A stretch of 64,000 bases of DNA, from NCBI GenBank assembly GCA_016794985.1, contig JAEUIQ010000021.1, forward strand, positions 209,357 through 273,356, in the 5' to 3' direction. The notes under the pieces are model-generated. The model was not told the origin of the DNA, searched no databases, and was given only the letters and a program-made list of their open reading frames with translations. The translations under genes and the position numbers were made by a program. The DNA comes from Planctomycetaceae bacterium (GTDB taxonomy: Bacteria; Planctomycetota; Planctomycetia; Pirellulales; Pirellulaceae). Below, one piece after another: positions 1 through 9,186 of this stretch (position 1 is its first letter; every line of letters begins with the position of its first letter).

Positions 1-1169
1 GAGCGGGGCGAGGGTTATTGGCGGCGCTTTCACAAGACGCCGCGGTCATTGTTACCGACGACTACCCCTGCATCTTTGTGCCGCAAATGATTCACGCGGC
101 AGGGGAGCAAGTATCGTGTCGTCTGGAGGCCGTCGATAGCAACGGAGTCTTGCCGTTGCGTTTGGCCGAAAAGACTTATGCCAGAGCCGTCGATTTTCGC
201 CGTTTCATGCATCGCTCGATTACAACTCAATTGGCCGAATTACCTCTGGCTGAGCCAATGAATCGACTGCCCCACACCCAGCCTCCCGTCATAGATTCAA
301 AGATACTTGCGCGGTGGCCGGTCGCGCCGGTGTCCGAGATGACCGTTGGCGACTTGGCTAATCTTCCGATCGATCATTCCATGACGCCCGTCACGACCAT
401 CGGTGGCAGCCAAGCCGCCCAGCGAAGGTTAGCGGAGTTTTTGTCGCGCAAGCTAAACGATTACGAAAAGCAGCGACGCAATGTGGACCAGATTGGGACC
501 AGCCAACTCTCGCCATATTTGCGCTATGGACATGTCTCAGCCCACGAAGTCGTTACCCGAGTGTTGGAATATGGCGACTGGTCTCCCGAACGGATCAATC
601 CGAAAAAAATCAGCTCGAACCAGGGTTTTTGGGGTTTAGACGAAGCTTCCGAGTCGTTTCTCGATGAACTGATCACTTGGCGCGAGTTGGGGTTCAACAT
701 GTGTTGTCGTGAACCAAATTATGACCAGTACGAAAGTTTACCCAACTGGGCCAAGCAGACACTAGAAAAACATCGCACCGATCAACGTCCAGCCACCTAC
801 GAGTTGGAGCAATTTGAACATGCGCAAACTTACGACAAAATCTGGAACGCCGCACAACGTCAGTTAGTGCAAGACGGGATTATTCACAACTATTTGCGAA
901 TGCTGTGGGGCAAAAAGATTTTGCATTGGTCAAGTTCGCCACAACGTGCGCTTGAGATCATGATCCACTTGAACAACAAGTATGCAATTGACGGTCGTGA
1001 CCCCAATAGCTATTCCGGAATCTTCTGGGTCTTGGGGCGCTATGATCGAGCCTGGGGCCCCGAACGCGAAGTTTTTGGCCAGATCCGTTACATGACTTCC
1101 GACAGTACCGAGAAAAAAATAAACCTGAAGTCCTACCTTCAGCGGTACTCCGATTCGGTGCTGCAATAG
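1..1169 (+). CDS. phr: Class II CPD photolyase, 5' end cut by window edge
   Basis: A light-driven, FAD-dependent repair enzyme that splits cyclobutane pyrimidine dimers in the cytoplasm. The frame is open from the first full codon at position 3, so the start lies outside the window; class II enzymes are about 450-470 aa and roughly 80-100 N-terminal residues are missing. Visible class II hallmarks are DDYPCIFVP and VDSNGVLPL near the start of the visible part, the helical flavin-binding half with QLSPYLRYGHVSAHEV, ELITWRELGFN and YLRMLWGKKIL, and the C-terminal block DGRDPNSYSGIFWVLGRYD. A TTG at 18 could be read as a start but would cut through the family's N-terminal domain, so it is not used. 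The gene converges on the BNR protein gene across a short spacer with an inverted repeat. The family assignment is firm. Confidence 0.93.
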   Translation, partial: AGRGLLAALSQDAAVIVTDDYPCIFVPQMIHAAGEQVSCRLEAVDSNGVLPLRLAEKTYARAVDFRRFMHRSITTQLAELPLAEPMNRLPHTQPPVIDSKILARWPVAPVSEMTVGDLANLPIDHSMTPVTTIGGSQAAQRRLAEFLSRKLNDYEKQRRNVDQIGTSQLSPYLRYGHVSAHEVVTRVLEYGDWSPERINPKKISSNQGFWGLDEASESFLDELITWRELGFNMCCREPNYDQYESLPNWAKQTLEKHRTDQRPATYELEQFEHAQTYDKIWNAAQRQLVQDGIIHNYLRMLWGKKILHWSSSPQRALEIMIHLNNKYAIDGRDPNSYSGIFWVLGRYDRAWGPEREVFGQIRYMTSDSTEKKINLKSYLQRYSDSVLQ

Positions 1170-1183
1170 GTTGTGAGACACGC

Positions 1184-1227
1184 GCGATCAGACCACATGG
1201 TCCGTGGTGGCCACTCGATCTGATCGC
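1184..1227. terminator. Inverted repeat between convergent genes
   Basis: GCGATCAGA at 1184-1192 is repeated inverted as TCTGATCGC at 1219-1227, and inner CCAC/GTGG pairs can extend the stem. It lies 15 bases after the photolyase stop and 16 bases from the stop of the opposing gene, the place of a bidirectional terminator. There is no T-run, so intrinsic termination is only a guess. Confidence 0.35.
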
Positions 1228-1242
1228 CGATCTTCACTCGAA

Positions 1243-4200
1243 TCAACGGTCCGAGAATTCGAGTGGTTCTCGATCCGCCTCGGCAGCCTGTGGCTCGTCA
1301 TCAACGAATTCTTCTTCCTCGCCTCGGCCACTTGGTGGCGATGGATAATTCGGATCGCCAACGATCGTGAGGATCTCGGTGGCGATTTCGCCGTCCACAA
1401 TCAACTCAACCAAATAGGTTCCGTTCGCAGCAATGCCGAGACCGCGTCCGGCAAACCCAGCACCACCACGTCCGCCGCCTGACCCACCGCCTGGCCCGCC
1501 AGCACCTGGCCCGCCAGCACCTGGCCCGCCGCCACCGCCTGGCCCGCCAGCACCTGGCCCGCCAGCACCGCCCGGCCCGCTTGGACGTGGTCCACCGGAG
1601 GCCGCTGGCCCAGTTCGTAAATTCCAATCAATCTTGTTCAATCCGGCGGCAGTCGACCCTTCCGAACGGAACAGTTCCCGGCCTCGAATGTCCTTGACCA
1701 CGACCACCGCGGATCCAGCGGGTCGGGCCAAAGTGTAATAGAACTCCGCCGCTTTGCTGGGGGTCCGCGCTTGGAATTCGCGAGTGGTGTTGCTGCCGCG
1801 TTCGGGCAGCGACCGCCAGCGAGTGACTTGATTGGGTTTCAACAAGTTGGCCGTCTTTGCGATTCCTTCAGCCGTCAACTGACGAAGTGGAGTCACGTCT
1901 AAGACCCAAATGCTGCGACCATGTGTACCTGCCAACAACTCGCCACTTGTTGGGTGTTGAGCCAATTCATGCACGGCGACAGTCGGCAGTGAGGAGAATT
2001 TGCTCCAACTCAAGCCTCGGTCGACACTGACCCATGTCGAAAATTCGCAACCCAAATACAAGATATTTTGATTGACGATATCTTCCCGAATCACCCAAGC
2101 GATTCCGGCAGTCGCCGGCAAGTTTGCCTTCAACGACTTCCAAGTCTTGCCAAAATCTTCTGTGGCGAAAACATAGATTTCGTCGTCGTTGCTACGATGT
2201 CCATCCAACGTGATATAGCAACGACCTGCGGCATAACGCGACGCTTCGATACTTGAAACCCAGCGGGGGCCCGGAACCAAACTCCCGAGCGAACCGGGTG
2301 CAACTGCCCCCGGTTGTTGGGCGGGTGCTGCCGGCGCTGCTGTATCCTGAGCCGGTGTCGTTGTAGCAGGCGTTTCCTGAGCCGGCGTGCTTGTAGCAGG
2401 TGCTTCCTGAGCCGGCGTGGTTGTAGCCGGCGTGGTTGTAGCAGGCGTTTCCTGAGCCTGTGTCGTTGTAGCAGGTGCATCCTGAGCCGGCGTGCTTGTA
2501 GCAGGCGTTTCCTGAGCCGGCGTGGTTGTAGCGGGTGTCGTTGTAGGTGGCGTTTCCTGAGCCGGTGTTGTTGTAGCAGGTGTTTCCTGAGCTGGTGCGG
2601 TTGCTGGTGAAGGTTCCGCGGTTACGGGTTGCTGCACAGCCGGAACTTCTGCGGCCGGAACTTCTGCGGCCGGTGCAGCTGCTTGGTTCGGCGTGTTTGT
2701 TGGCTGCGGAGTGGGTGCGGATTCTTGAACCGGCGTAGCCTGCGAAGTTGTGGGCGTAGCCGACGAAGTTGTCGGTGTTGTGGCTGGTTCTTGTTGGCTT
2801 GCCGTCGCGGTCCCTGGTAAAAAGGATGTCATCACCAACGGTCGAACCGGCGGACGCTTCTTGGCCGAAATCGTCAATGTTTCACCATTCGGCAAGGGGA
2901 GCTGCGCCGACATCTCTTGGTCTTTAAGTTGGAACTCCGGTTGAATTGGGCCGAACGGCGTTTCAATGGTGAATTTGAGCGTTTGCTTTTCACGATCGAA
3001 CTGCGGCTCGATCATGTCCATAGCGCCTTCTTCGGAATTTAGTCGGCCAGCGACAACTCCGGCGTTGTCCATCGTTACAGACATTTCGAATTCGCCTGAA
3101 ATCTCGCCACCCGAGGTGCTAAATTGACCTTCCCAAACTCCCGATAACGGGTCAGATTTCACAATGTCTTCAGTTTTCTGCTCTTCAGTTTTAGCTTCTT
3201 CAGCCTTGGCTTCTTCAGATTTGGCTTCTTCAGATTTGGCTTCTTCAGATTTGGCTTCGCTGGCGGCTGGATCGGTTACCGGTCGAGTTGGCCGTCGCGA
3301 AGATCCTGGCGTACGTGGGCCGCGTGGGGATCTTGGTGTTCGCGGCGCTGTATTCGCTTCCGGGTTTGTCGCTGGCGGAGTTTCGCTTGCAGCGGCAGGA
3401 TCCGTTGGTGAAGCGGGTGCAGCAGTCGTTGGTGTCTCGTTGGCCGGAGCGGTTTCTGGCGAAGCGGCCGCCTTCGGAACGTGATAAATGGGTTCCCAAG
3501 TTTGACCACCGTTTTGGGTCACCCACACCGCGCCATCCGTCGTCCCAGCGTAAATAACACCAGCGCGGACTGGCGATTCGGCAATTGCACTGCCGGACCC
3601 CTCGTTAGAGTTGGTGATGTCTGGGGAAATTGCTTCGATCGAGGTACCGCGGTTGTACGACCGGAATACGTAGTTTCCGGCGCTGTAATGGATGCGACTA
3701 TTGTGCGGTGACAAGATAAAAGGGGTCTTCCAATTGAAGCGATAGGAAACACCCTGCGGCGGCTGCGGGCGAATTGAGCCGCGTTCACCGGTGCGCAAAT
3801 TGAAACGCGACATCGCACCGTTTTGACTTTCGGCGTACAACTGATCTGGATCCTCGGCATCAACCAAACAAACAAAGCCGTCACCACCGCCGATTCGGAA
3901 CCAATCGCTGTTCAGCGTGGCACCGGTTCGGCTGCGTCTGGGGCCGCCCCATGAACCATTGTCTTGCAGCCCGCCATAAACCTTGTAGTCGGGAGTGTTG
4001 TCGATGCCGATATGGTAAAACTGACCAATTGCAAAATGGTTGTGATGATCCCAAGTCTTCATGCGATCATGCGTGACATACACTCCACCATCGTTGCCCA
4101 AAATGATATGCCGTGAATCTTTCGGATCAATCCACATGGCATGATGATCCACGTGAACTTCATTGCCGTGTCCATCACCCGTAAATGTGATTCCGCCGTC

Positions 4201-6057
4201 GCTCGATTTATACAAAGAGGTACCGAGAACGTAGAGATTCTTTTCGTCGACGGGATCGACTCGAACTTGGCTGTAGTACATGGGACGGGGATTGACGCTA
4301 TTGATCCGAGTCCATGTTTCGCCGGCGTCCGTGCTGCGATAAACGCCACCGTATTGATAGCCTTCGGGTCCCTGTAAATCCTGGACGTTTTCGCGTTGCC
4401 CACCCAAGGAGGCTGCGAAGGGACGCGGAGGTGAACCACGTTGAGCTTGAACTTGAACAGGACGCATCACCAAATTGACAGTCGCCTCCACCTTCTGGCC
4501 GTCGCGAACGATCACCAATTTGACTTCCCCAGCCGCTTGTTTACGAGCCAAAAACTTCGTCATATCTTCCGCCTTGATAATCAACTGATCATCCATTTGT
4601 AGAAGAATATCGCCAGTCTTTAGCACCGCGGCTGAGGGACCATCCGCCACGACCTCGGTCACGCGAACCCCTACGTCAGCGGCCTCATTACGAATTCCCA
4701 GGTAGGCTGTTTCTGCCGGTCCACTACCAATCTGTTCGGACTCGATAATGGCGTACAAATGGTCCGGGTTCGAACGCGACCAATCCAGGCCAATTCGCCC
4801 TAAGTTGCATGTTGGCAGTCCTTGGGTCAATTTCTTCCAAGTCTTGCCGCCGTCCGTGGTTTTGTGCAGCCCCGAACCGGGACCAAACTTCTTGACCGGG
4901 TCGTTACCGTCAAAGCCATCCCGCAGTCGCTCATAAGTTGCCGCCACCAGAATGTCTGGGTTTGTCGGGTGCATCTTCAGATCGATGATGCCGGTCAAGT
5001 CGTCGATGTACAGAACCTTTTCCCAAGTCTTGCCACCATCCATCGTCTTGAAAACACCACGTTGTTCATTGTTCCCCCACAGTCGCCCTAACGCGCCGAC
5101 ATACGCAATATTGGAATCGGTCGGATGCAGTGCAATGCGCCCAATCTGGAACGTCCCATCCAAGCCCAAGTGTTGCCAAGTCTTGCCACCATCGTTTGAA
5201 CGATAGACACCATTGCCCCAGGACACACTGTTACGAGGGTTGGCTTCACCCGTCCCCACCCAAACGATGTTGTCATCTTGCGGAAAAACTTGGACATCGC
5301 CAATCGATACAACGACTTCGCGATCGAATTGAAATTCGAAAGAGTAGCCATTATTGACGGTCTTGAGCAAACCACCCGACGCCGAAGCTGCCCACCATTT
5401 GTAAGGATCCTGTTGAGAAACGGCTAAAGCTGTGATCCGACCACTCATATTGGCCGGTCCAATGGACTCCCATTTGAATTGGTCCATCCAGGCCGCTGGA
5501 ATGGTTGTGGCGGTCGTTGGAGCCGGTTCGACACGCGGACCTGCGCCTCGACCTCGACCTTGTCCTCGCCCCTCAGGTCCGCGACCTTCGCCTTCTGGTG
5601 CTTGACCCGATTCTGATTCTTGGCTCGAAGTTGATTCTGAACGAGTCGCAGCCTGGGCTTGGGTGGCAGAAGTTGTTCCTTCGGCACTGCCGGTAGCTGC
5701 TGGCTCTTGTGGCTGCGAACTCGAGGTCTCGGTCGCACTCGCCTGAGCGGGCTGTTGCCCCGACCTTGGTCGCCCCGAACCACGGCGCGGCCCAGTTCCT
5801 TGTCTGCCGGAGCCCGCTTCCCGCCGACCGGCCGCACCTTCCTGTTGTCCCGCACCACCGCCACTACCGCGTTGTTCTCGTTCCACGGCGGAAGCTGGTT
5901 GTTGCGCTTCTTGTTCTTGAACAAACGCCGCAAATTCGACCCGAGACACAACGTTGGAGTGGACGACTTCCACCTGCCAGAAAAGACCAACGCTTAAGAT
6001 TCCGAGCGTCAAAAACCAGTTCTTGGCGCGAGTCAAAATCGGCGGGGACGTCAACAT
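1243..6057 (-). CDS. Giant VPS10/BNR-repeat beta-propeller protein with embedded PDZ domain
   Basis: A predicted exported protein of 1604 aa with sortilin-like (VPS10/BNR) beta-propellers; family members are usually called glycosyl hydrolases but no catalytic residues can be named here. ATG 6057 is chosen over the longer frame start at 6141 because GGAG sits 9 bases upstream and the hydrophobic segment FLTLGILSVGLFW follows at residues 15-27. Order of parts: Ser/Gln/Gly-rich linker to about 170; propeller blades with repeated DGGKTW-type Asp boxes to about 450; a PDZ-like domain at about 452-535 (SAAVLKTGDILLQMDDQ); a second propeller to about 860; an acidic SEEAK repeat linker; a beta domain around 970-1072; Thr/Pro/Ala repeats to about 1255; a last propeller piece; a FlgD-like Ig fold; and a Gly/Pro tail near 1485-1540. 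It stands alone, between convergent and divergent neighbours. Confidence 0.85.
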   Translation of the reverse strand: MLTSPPILTRAKNWFLTLGILSVGLFWQVEVVHSNVVSRVEFAAFVQEQEAQQPASAVEREQRGSGGGAGQQEGAAGRREAGSGRQGTGPRRGSGRPRSGQQPAQASATETSSSQPQEPAATGSAEGTTSATQAQAATRSESTSSQESESGQAPEGEGRGPEGRGQGRGRGAGPRVEPAPTTATTIPAAWMDQFKWESIGPANMSGRITALAVSQQDPYKWWAASASGGLLKTVNNGYSFEFQFDREVVVSIGDVQVFPQDDNIVWVGTGEANPRNSVSWGNGVYRSNDGGKTWQHLGLDGTFQIGRIALHPTDSNIAYVGALGRLWGNNEQRGVFKTMDGGKTWEKVLYIDDLTGIIDLKMHPTNPDILVAATYERLRDGFDGNDPVKKFGPGSGLHKTTDGGKTWKKLTQGLPTCNLGRIGLDWSRSNPDHLYAIIESEQIGSGPAETAYLGIRNEAADVGVRVTEVVADGPSAAVLKTGDILLQMDDQLIIKAEDMTKFLARKQAAGEVKLVIVRDGQKVEATVNLVMRPVQVQAQRGSPPRPFAASLGGQRENVQDLQGPEGYQYGGVYRSTDAGETWTRINSVNPRPMYYSQVRVDPVDEKNLYVLGTSLYKSSDGGITFTGDGHGNEVHVDHHAMWIDPKDSRHIILGNDGGVYVTHDRMKTWDHHNHFAIGQFYHIGIDNTPDYKVYGGLQDNGSWGGPRRSRTGATLNSDWFRIGGGDGFVCLVDAEDPDQLYAESQNGAMSRFNLRTGERGSIRPQPPQGVSYRFNWKTPFILSPHNSRIHYSAGNYVFRSYNRGTSIEAISPDITNSNEGSGSAIAESPVRAGVIYAGTTDGAVWVTQNGGQTWEPIYHVPKAAASPETAPANETPTTAAPASPTDPAAASETPPATNPEANTAPRTPRSPRGPRTPGSSRRPTRPVTDPAASEAKSEEAKSEEAKSEEAKAEEAKTEEQKTEDIVKSDPLSGVWEGQFSTSGGEISGEFEMSVTMDNAGVVAGRLNSEEGAMDMIEPQFDREKQTLKFTIETPFGPIQPEFQLKDQEMSAQLPLPNGETLTISAKKRPPVRPLVMTSFLPGTATASQQEPATTPTTSSATPTTSQATPVQESAPTPQPTNTPNQAAAPAAEVPAAEVPAVQQPVTAEPSPATAPAQETPATTTPAQETPPTTTPATTTPAQETPATSTPAQDAPATTTQAQETPATTTPATTTPAQEAPATSTPAQETPATTTPAQDTAAPAAPAQQPGAVAPGSLGSLVPGPRWVSSIEASRYAAGRCYITLDGHRSNDDEIYVFATEDFGKTWKSLKANLPATAGIAWVIREDIVNQNILYLGCEFSTWVSVDRGLSWSKFSSLPTVAVHELAQHPTSGELLAGTHGRSIWVLDVTPLRQLTAEGIAKTANLLKPNQVTRWRSLPERGSNTTREFQARTPSKAAEFYYTLARPAGSAVVVVKDIRGRELFRSEGSTAAGLNKIDWNLRTGPAASGGPRPSGPGGAGGPGAGGPGGGGGPGAGGPGAGGPGGGSGGGRGGAGFAGRGLGIAANGTYLVELIVDGEIATEILTIVGDPNYPSPPSGRGEEEEFVDDEPQAAEADREPLEFSDR
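2339..2595. repeat. Imperfect 36-bp coding repeats for a Thr/Pro/Ala linker
   Basis: On the plus strand the unit reads roughly TTTCCTGAGCCGGCGTG followed by a TTGTAGCAGG half; about seven imperfect units run in tandem. On the coding (minus) strand they encode PAQETPATTTPA-type units inside the BNR protein, forming a flexible linker between propeller segments. A second in-frame repeat at about 3175-3260 encodes SEEAK units. Both are typical sites of copy-number change. Confidence 0.75.
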
Positions 6058-6343
6058 TATGGTTGCTCCGGGTGGTCGAAACGAAACGGCTGTTTCAATG
6101 ATTCTTGGCATCAGCAAAACTAAAAGTTTGCTTGGAACCAAGTCGCTAGGATAACCAACAACAACCCCGGCGCGAGCCTAGCAGCTCAAAAAAAATGAGG
6201 CTTTTTTAGCGCTCCGGTGCGGAAATCCGATCATGCATCCCCACGAACCGGTCAGCCGATTGTCTTGGATCGCTCCGCGGTCCGAATGATTGCGATTTCT
6301 GGAATCACGCTCCATGACCATCTGCCGTGGATCAACTCGTGGT

Positions 6344-6766
6344 CTAAAGCGTCACCTCATTGGACCACGACATTGCGATATACCCAAATCCGAGCGTCAA
6401 GATTGTAAATAGTACCGTAAGCAGATGATATCCTAATCGCAACCACCACCTCGTGAGATAGGGTTTGACATCCATCACGGCCTGGAGGCCAAGACGGATG
6501 CCCCAGAAGATGGCCACATAAGCGCAGAAGCCTCGAGCCAGCGGTGTTCGGGCAGCGATCTCTTCGGCAAAACAGACACTCAACAAACCGAACGCCACGA
6601 TGTTCAGAACAATGTAGCCACCATAAATCAAATACATCTGAAAGTGCAACTTCGGCAAGCCGGCCAGTTCTTTCTTCCAATCCAATTGAAACGGGACTAA
6701 AGACGCGGCGACCAAAATCGTGAATTGCAAACCGCCCAAGATCCTTACCAAGTCAACGTTATCCAT
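6344..6766 (-). CDS. Small four-helix membrane protein coupled to MBOAT gene
   Basis: A 140-aa very hydrophobic protein of unknown function with about four predicted membrane segments (FTILVAASLVPF, YLIYGGYIVLNIVAFGLL, FCAYVAIFWGIRLGL, LLTVLFTILTLGFGYIAMSW). ATG 6766 overlaps the stop of the upstream MBOAT gene as TAATG, so the two are almost certainly translated together; a longer frame starting at 7165 is only the overlap shadow of the MBOAT gene and is not used. The position suggests a partner or accessory subunit of the acyltransferase. I do not recognise a named family. Confidence 0.7.
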   Translation of the reverse strand: MDNVDLVRILGGLQFTILVAASLVPFQLDWKKELAGLPKLHFQMYLIYGGYIVLNIVAFGLLSVCFAEEIAARTPLARGFCAYVAIFWGIRLGLQAVMDVKPYLTRWWLRLGYHLLTVLFTILTLGFGYIAMSWSNEVTL

Positions 6767-7554
6767 TACCAAGTCCCTATCGTCAGAGTGAGTGCGTGTA
6801 ACCAATTCAAAAATGGAATGATCACGTTCAATACAAACGGTGGATGAAACAACCCATAGGCCGGGAGCAGCAAAACCAGGATCGTGAACCAACGGCTTTT
6901 CAATACGGGGATTGACCGTTCGAGTAGCAAGCCTGCGCCTTGCAACACAAAGTACGCGGTGGGCAAGCCAAAGCCGCCGCCCGCGGGTATTGAGATGACA
7001 ACTTCGTGAACCAAACCGCTGATCAGAAAGCCAACTGCCAAGGCAAGTCGGGCGCCCATACGAACCGCGAGTGGACGGAACAAGAATCGGTGTGTGAGAT
7101 CGCGGAAAGCAGTATTCCAACGTCTGCCCCAAAAGTCCGCAATCGAGGTCGCCAATATTGGCCAATCCATCAGTGGCCGCGCGTTATAGCCGATCTTCCG
7201 CCAAAACCAACTGAGTCCATGAAACAAACCAAAGTGTAGCGTGAAAATCACGCCGACCATCCCCGTCCAACCTCGGAGAAGGGGCGACCCAATCCAGGGA
7301 ACCATGAGGAATAATAGAACAAGTCCAAAGGTCGCCTTCAAGATCGCGAAACACAGTTCACCAAAAGTCGGCGTCGCGATTTTCGTTTCACCACAAAACG
7401 CCTCGGCATGCATTCCAGGCCATGCCACGACATACCAGAACTTACTCCACCAAGAACCTTGAGCACCAGACAATGTCGCCAATTTGCACAACAAGAAAAT
7501 GGTCGCCGCAATGCCCCACATCTCAGCCCACGGCGGATAACCAAACCAACTCAT
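6766..7554 (-). CDS. Wax-synthase-like membrane-bound O-acyltransferase (MBOAT)
   Basis: A 262-aa multi-spanning membrane protein with the wax synthase/MBOAT signature: SIADFWGRRWNTAFRDL (residues about 125-141), followed by a histidine in LISGLVHEVVISIP (about 165-178), the place of the family's presumed active-site His. Such enzymes move an acyl group from acyl-CoA or another donor to an alcohol, making wax esters or modifying lipids or polysaccharides; the substrate cannot be read here. It is shorter than many wax synthases (300 aa or more). The start is supported by AAGGAG about 9 bases before ATG 7554. It overlaps the small membrane-protein gene downstream. No acyl carrier or polysaccharide genes are next to it. 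Confidence 0.8.
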   Translation of the reverse strand: MSWFGYPPWAEMWGIAATIFLLCKLATLSGAQGSWWSKFWYVVAWPGMHAEAFCGETKIATPTFGELCFAILKATFGLVLLFLMVPWIGSPLLRGWTGMVGVIFTLHFGLFHGLSWFWRKIGYNARPLMDWPILATSIADFWGRRWNTAFRDLTHRFLFRPLAVRMGARLALAVGFLISGLVHEVVISIPAGGGFGLPTAYFVLQGAGLLLERSIPVLKSRWFTILVLLLPAYGLFHPPFVLNVIIPFLNWLHALTLTIGTW

Positions 7555-8241
7555 GGTCAGGGCTCCTTATTCAGACAATCACCAACGACATTGACGGCGC
7601 GAATGTTCTGGTAGAGCTCCGTTTGTCAATCGTGATCAGAATCAGTTCTCACCGGTCGCTCGCTCAGCTGCACGCAGCTTCGATTCAGGCACTTCCCGGC
7701 ATAAGAGAATCCGCGTTTTTCCGACTTGGATAATCAACTCTCAGCGGGCAAGATTGTCGCACCGTTGTTCCCGAGCGGTTTTGATCCGGTTAATCAAATC
7801 CGCAGTAAACTCAGGAAGAAGATCTTTTTGTGAATGCGTACGCTCCGCAAGAGTGTCGGCCGTTCGGGCATTTTCTGGATGACATGTCACTCTAACTGTT
7901 GGCTCGCGCCTACCGGCTAGTGTTGTTTCGGCCCTTTTGGGCCTGTCGTCGTGCGGAAAAATGCTGCGCAGAGCGTTGTAATGGGGGCCCGATCGAAAAA
8001 AAAACATGATATTAAGATTTCTTAACTATCGTTAATGTTTGCGATCTTGTTTGGCTCCAATCGCTTGAAAGATTGCGCGCGTCGATTCAGCAGAACTTGA
8101 ATTTTGCGACTATACTCGATACTTAGTTACCAAAACCCTTCGCAACTTTCTCTCGCAGAAATTCGAGGTTTGACGAAACGCTGTTTCACGCGGATGAGCC
8201 AGATGGTTGCAGTTCAAGACATGTGGAAAAGCTAACCAGCA
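7555..8241. other. Intergenic region between divergent MBOAT and CHAD genes
   Basis: 687 bases that should hold the promoters of both flanking genes. The only coding candidate is a minus-strand frame at 7741-8007 (88 aa, hydrophilic, rich in Arg and Glu toward the C-terminus) with no recognised family, starting just downstream of an A-rich tract. I see no repeats or RNA genes. Confidence 0.5.
7741..8007 (-). CDS. Possible small hypothetical protein
   Basis: An 88-aa open frame on the minus strand in a gene-free interval. The C-terminal half (about residues 40-88, including KDLLPEFTADLINRIK) looks helical and charged, a little like the small zinc-finger or anti-sigma adaptors of planctomycetes, but no zinc ligand pattern is present. 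The first ATG lies beside an A-rich stretch without a clear ribosome binding site. It may well be a chance frame. Confidence 0.2.
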   Translation of the reverse strand: MFFFRSGPHYNALRSIFPHDDRPKRAETTLAGRREPTVRVTCHPENARTADTLAERTHSQKDLLPEFTADLINRIKTAREQRCDNLAR

Positions 8242-9186
8242 ATGCCTTCGAAACGCCATGGCAAGTTGATCGCTCGTTTAACCGAGACAGCGCCGATGGC
8301 GTGTGCTTCAGAAGTTTGTTCCGATGTCGTCAAGTTGCGACTCAAGCCTATTCGGCGATTGATGAAACTTGCTCGACGCCGCTGGCGACGTGAGCCGGAG
8401 CATGTGCATCGGTTGCGTGTCGCCATTCGTCGGGCTCAAGTAACACTTCATTTTTTTGCCGACCAACTGCCTGCGAAAGCAATCCGATCGATTGAACGCC
8501 ACTTGAAGCGTATTCGACGCGCCGCAAACGCTGCCAGAGACATTGATGTTTTGTTGTTGCGGTACGAGAAATGCTCCGACCAATCATGTTCCCCTGCCGA
8601 GTGGCGCGAGTTCCTGAGATTCTTGCGTAAGAAGCGAAGCGACGCACAAATCAAACTTGATGAGTTGATTGGTCGCCGCGGGCGAAGAAGTTTATCGAGG
8701 CGATTTCGTCAGTTGTTCGAGTGTCCCGCTGCAGCGGCGGCACCAACGGTTGCATTTCGGAAGTTAGTCGAACAGCAAGTTCATTCCGAATTCGCCAAAT
8801 TCTTCCGAATCGTGGAAAAGGGGGACCACGGAATCGAATCTCTGCATCGGTTGAGGATTGCGGGCAAGCGTGTTCGGTATGTATTGGAACTTGGAACCGG
8901 TGCCTACGCGAGGGCTGAGTTTGAACCCCTCTATCACTCATTTTGTCAACTTCAAGAACAATTCGGCGTCGTAAATGACCTCGCGTGCACCGTCGATGTC
9001 CTAGATTCTTTCCTCTCAACGCACCACAAAATCATTCGCCGAATCTTGAAACGTCGTCTTCAAATCGAACAAACGGCTTTGCAAGACGCGAGCGATCAAT
9101 TGTTGAAGAATTGGGACGAAAAATCGTGGCAGGATTTGAATCAAAAGCTTGTTGCGCTGCTCAATCGTGACGCAAGTGCTTCTTGA
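8242..9186 (+). CDS. CHAD domain protein
   Basis: A 314-aa, very basic, all-helical protein of the CHAD family (conserved histidine alpha-helical domain), whose members bind inorganic polyphosphate and localise to polyphosphate granules. The two CHAD halves are visible: HVHRLRVAIRRAQVTLHFF (about residues 54-72) with RRAANAARDIDVLLLRYE, and ESLHRLRIAGKRVRYVLEL (about 194-212), with the conserved His and Arg/Lys residues in both. There is no CYTH domain, so it is a stand-alone CHAD protein. GGAAAAG precedes the ATG at a short distance. The 3' end overlaps the convergent fusion gene by 26 bases. Confidence 0.9.
   Translation: MPSKRHGKLIARLTETAPMACASEVCSDVVKLRLKPIRRLMKLARRRWRREPEHVHRLRVAIRRAQVTLHFFADQLPAKAIRSIERHLKRIRRAANAARDIDVLLLRYEKCSDQSCSPAEWREFLRFLRKKRSDAQIKLDELIGRRGRRSLSRRFRQLFECPAAAAAPTVAFRKLVEQQVHSEFAKFFRIVEKGDHGIESLHRLRIAGKRVRYVLELGTGAYARAEFEPLYHSFCQLQEQFGVVNDLACTVDVLDSFLSTHHKIIRRILKRRLQIEQTALQDASDQLLKNWDEKSWQDLNQKLVALLNRDASAS

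Noticed and set aside
2130..2820. Arg/Cys/Leu-rich frames over the BNR linker
   Set aside because: Repeat-driven shadows of the Thr/Pro/Ala linker in other frames.
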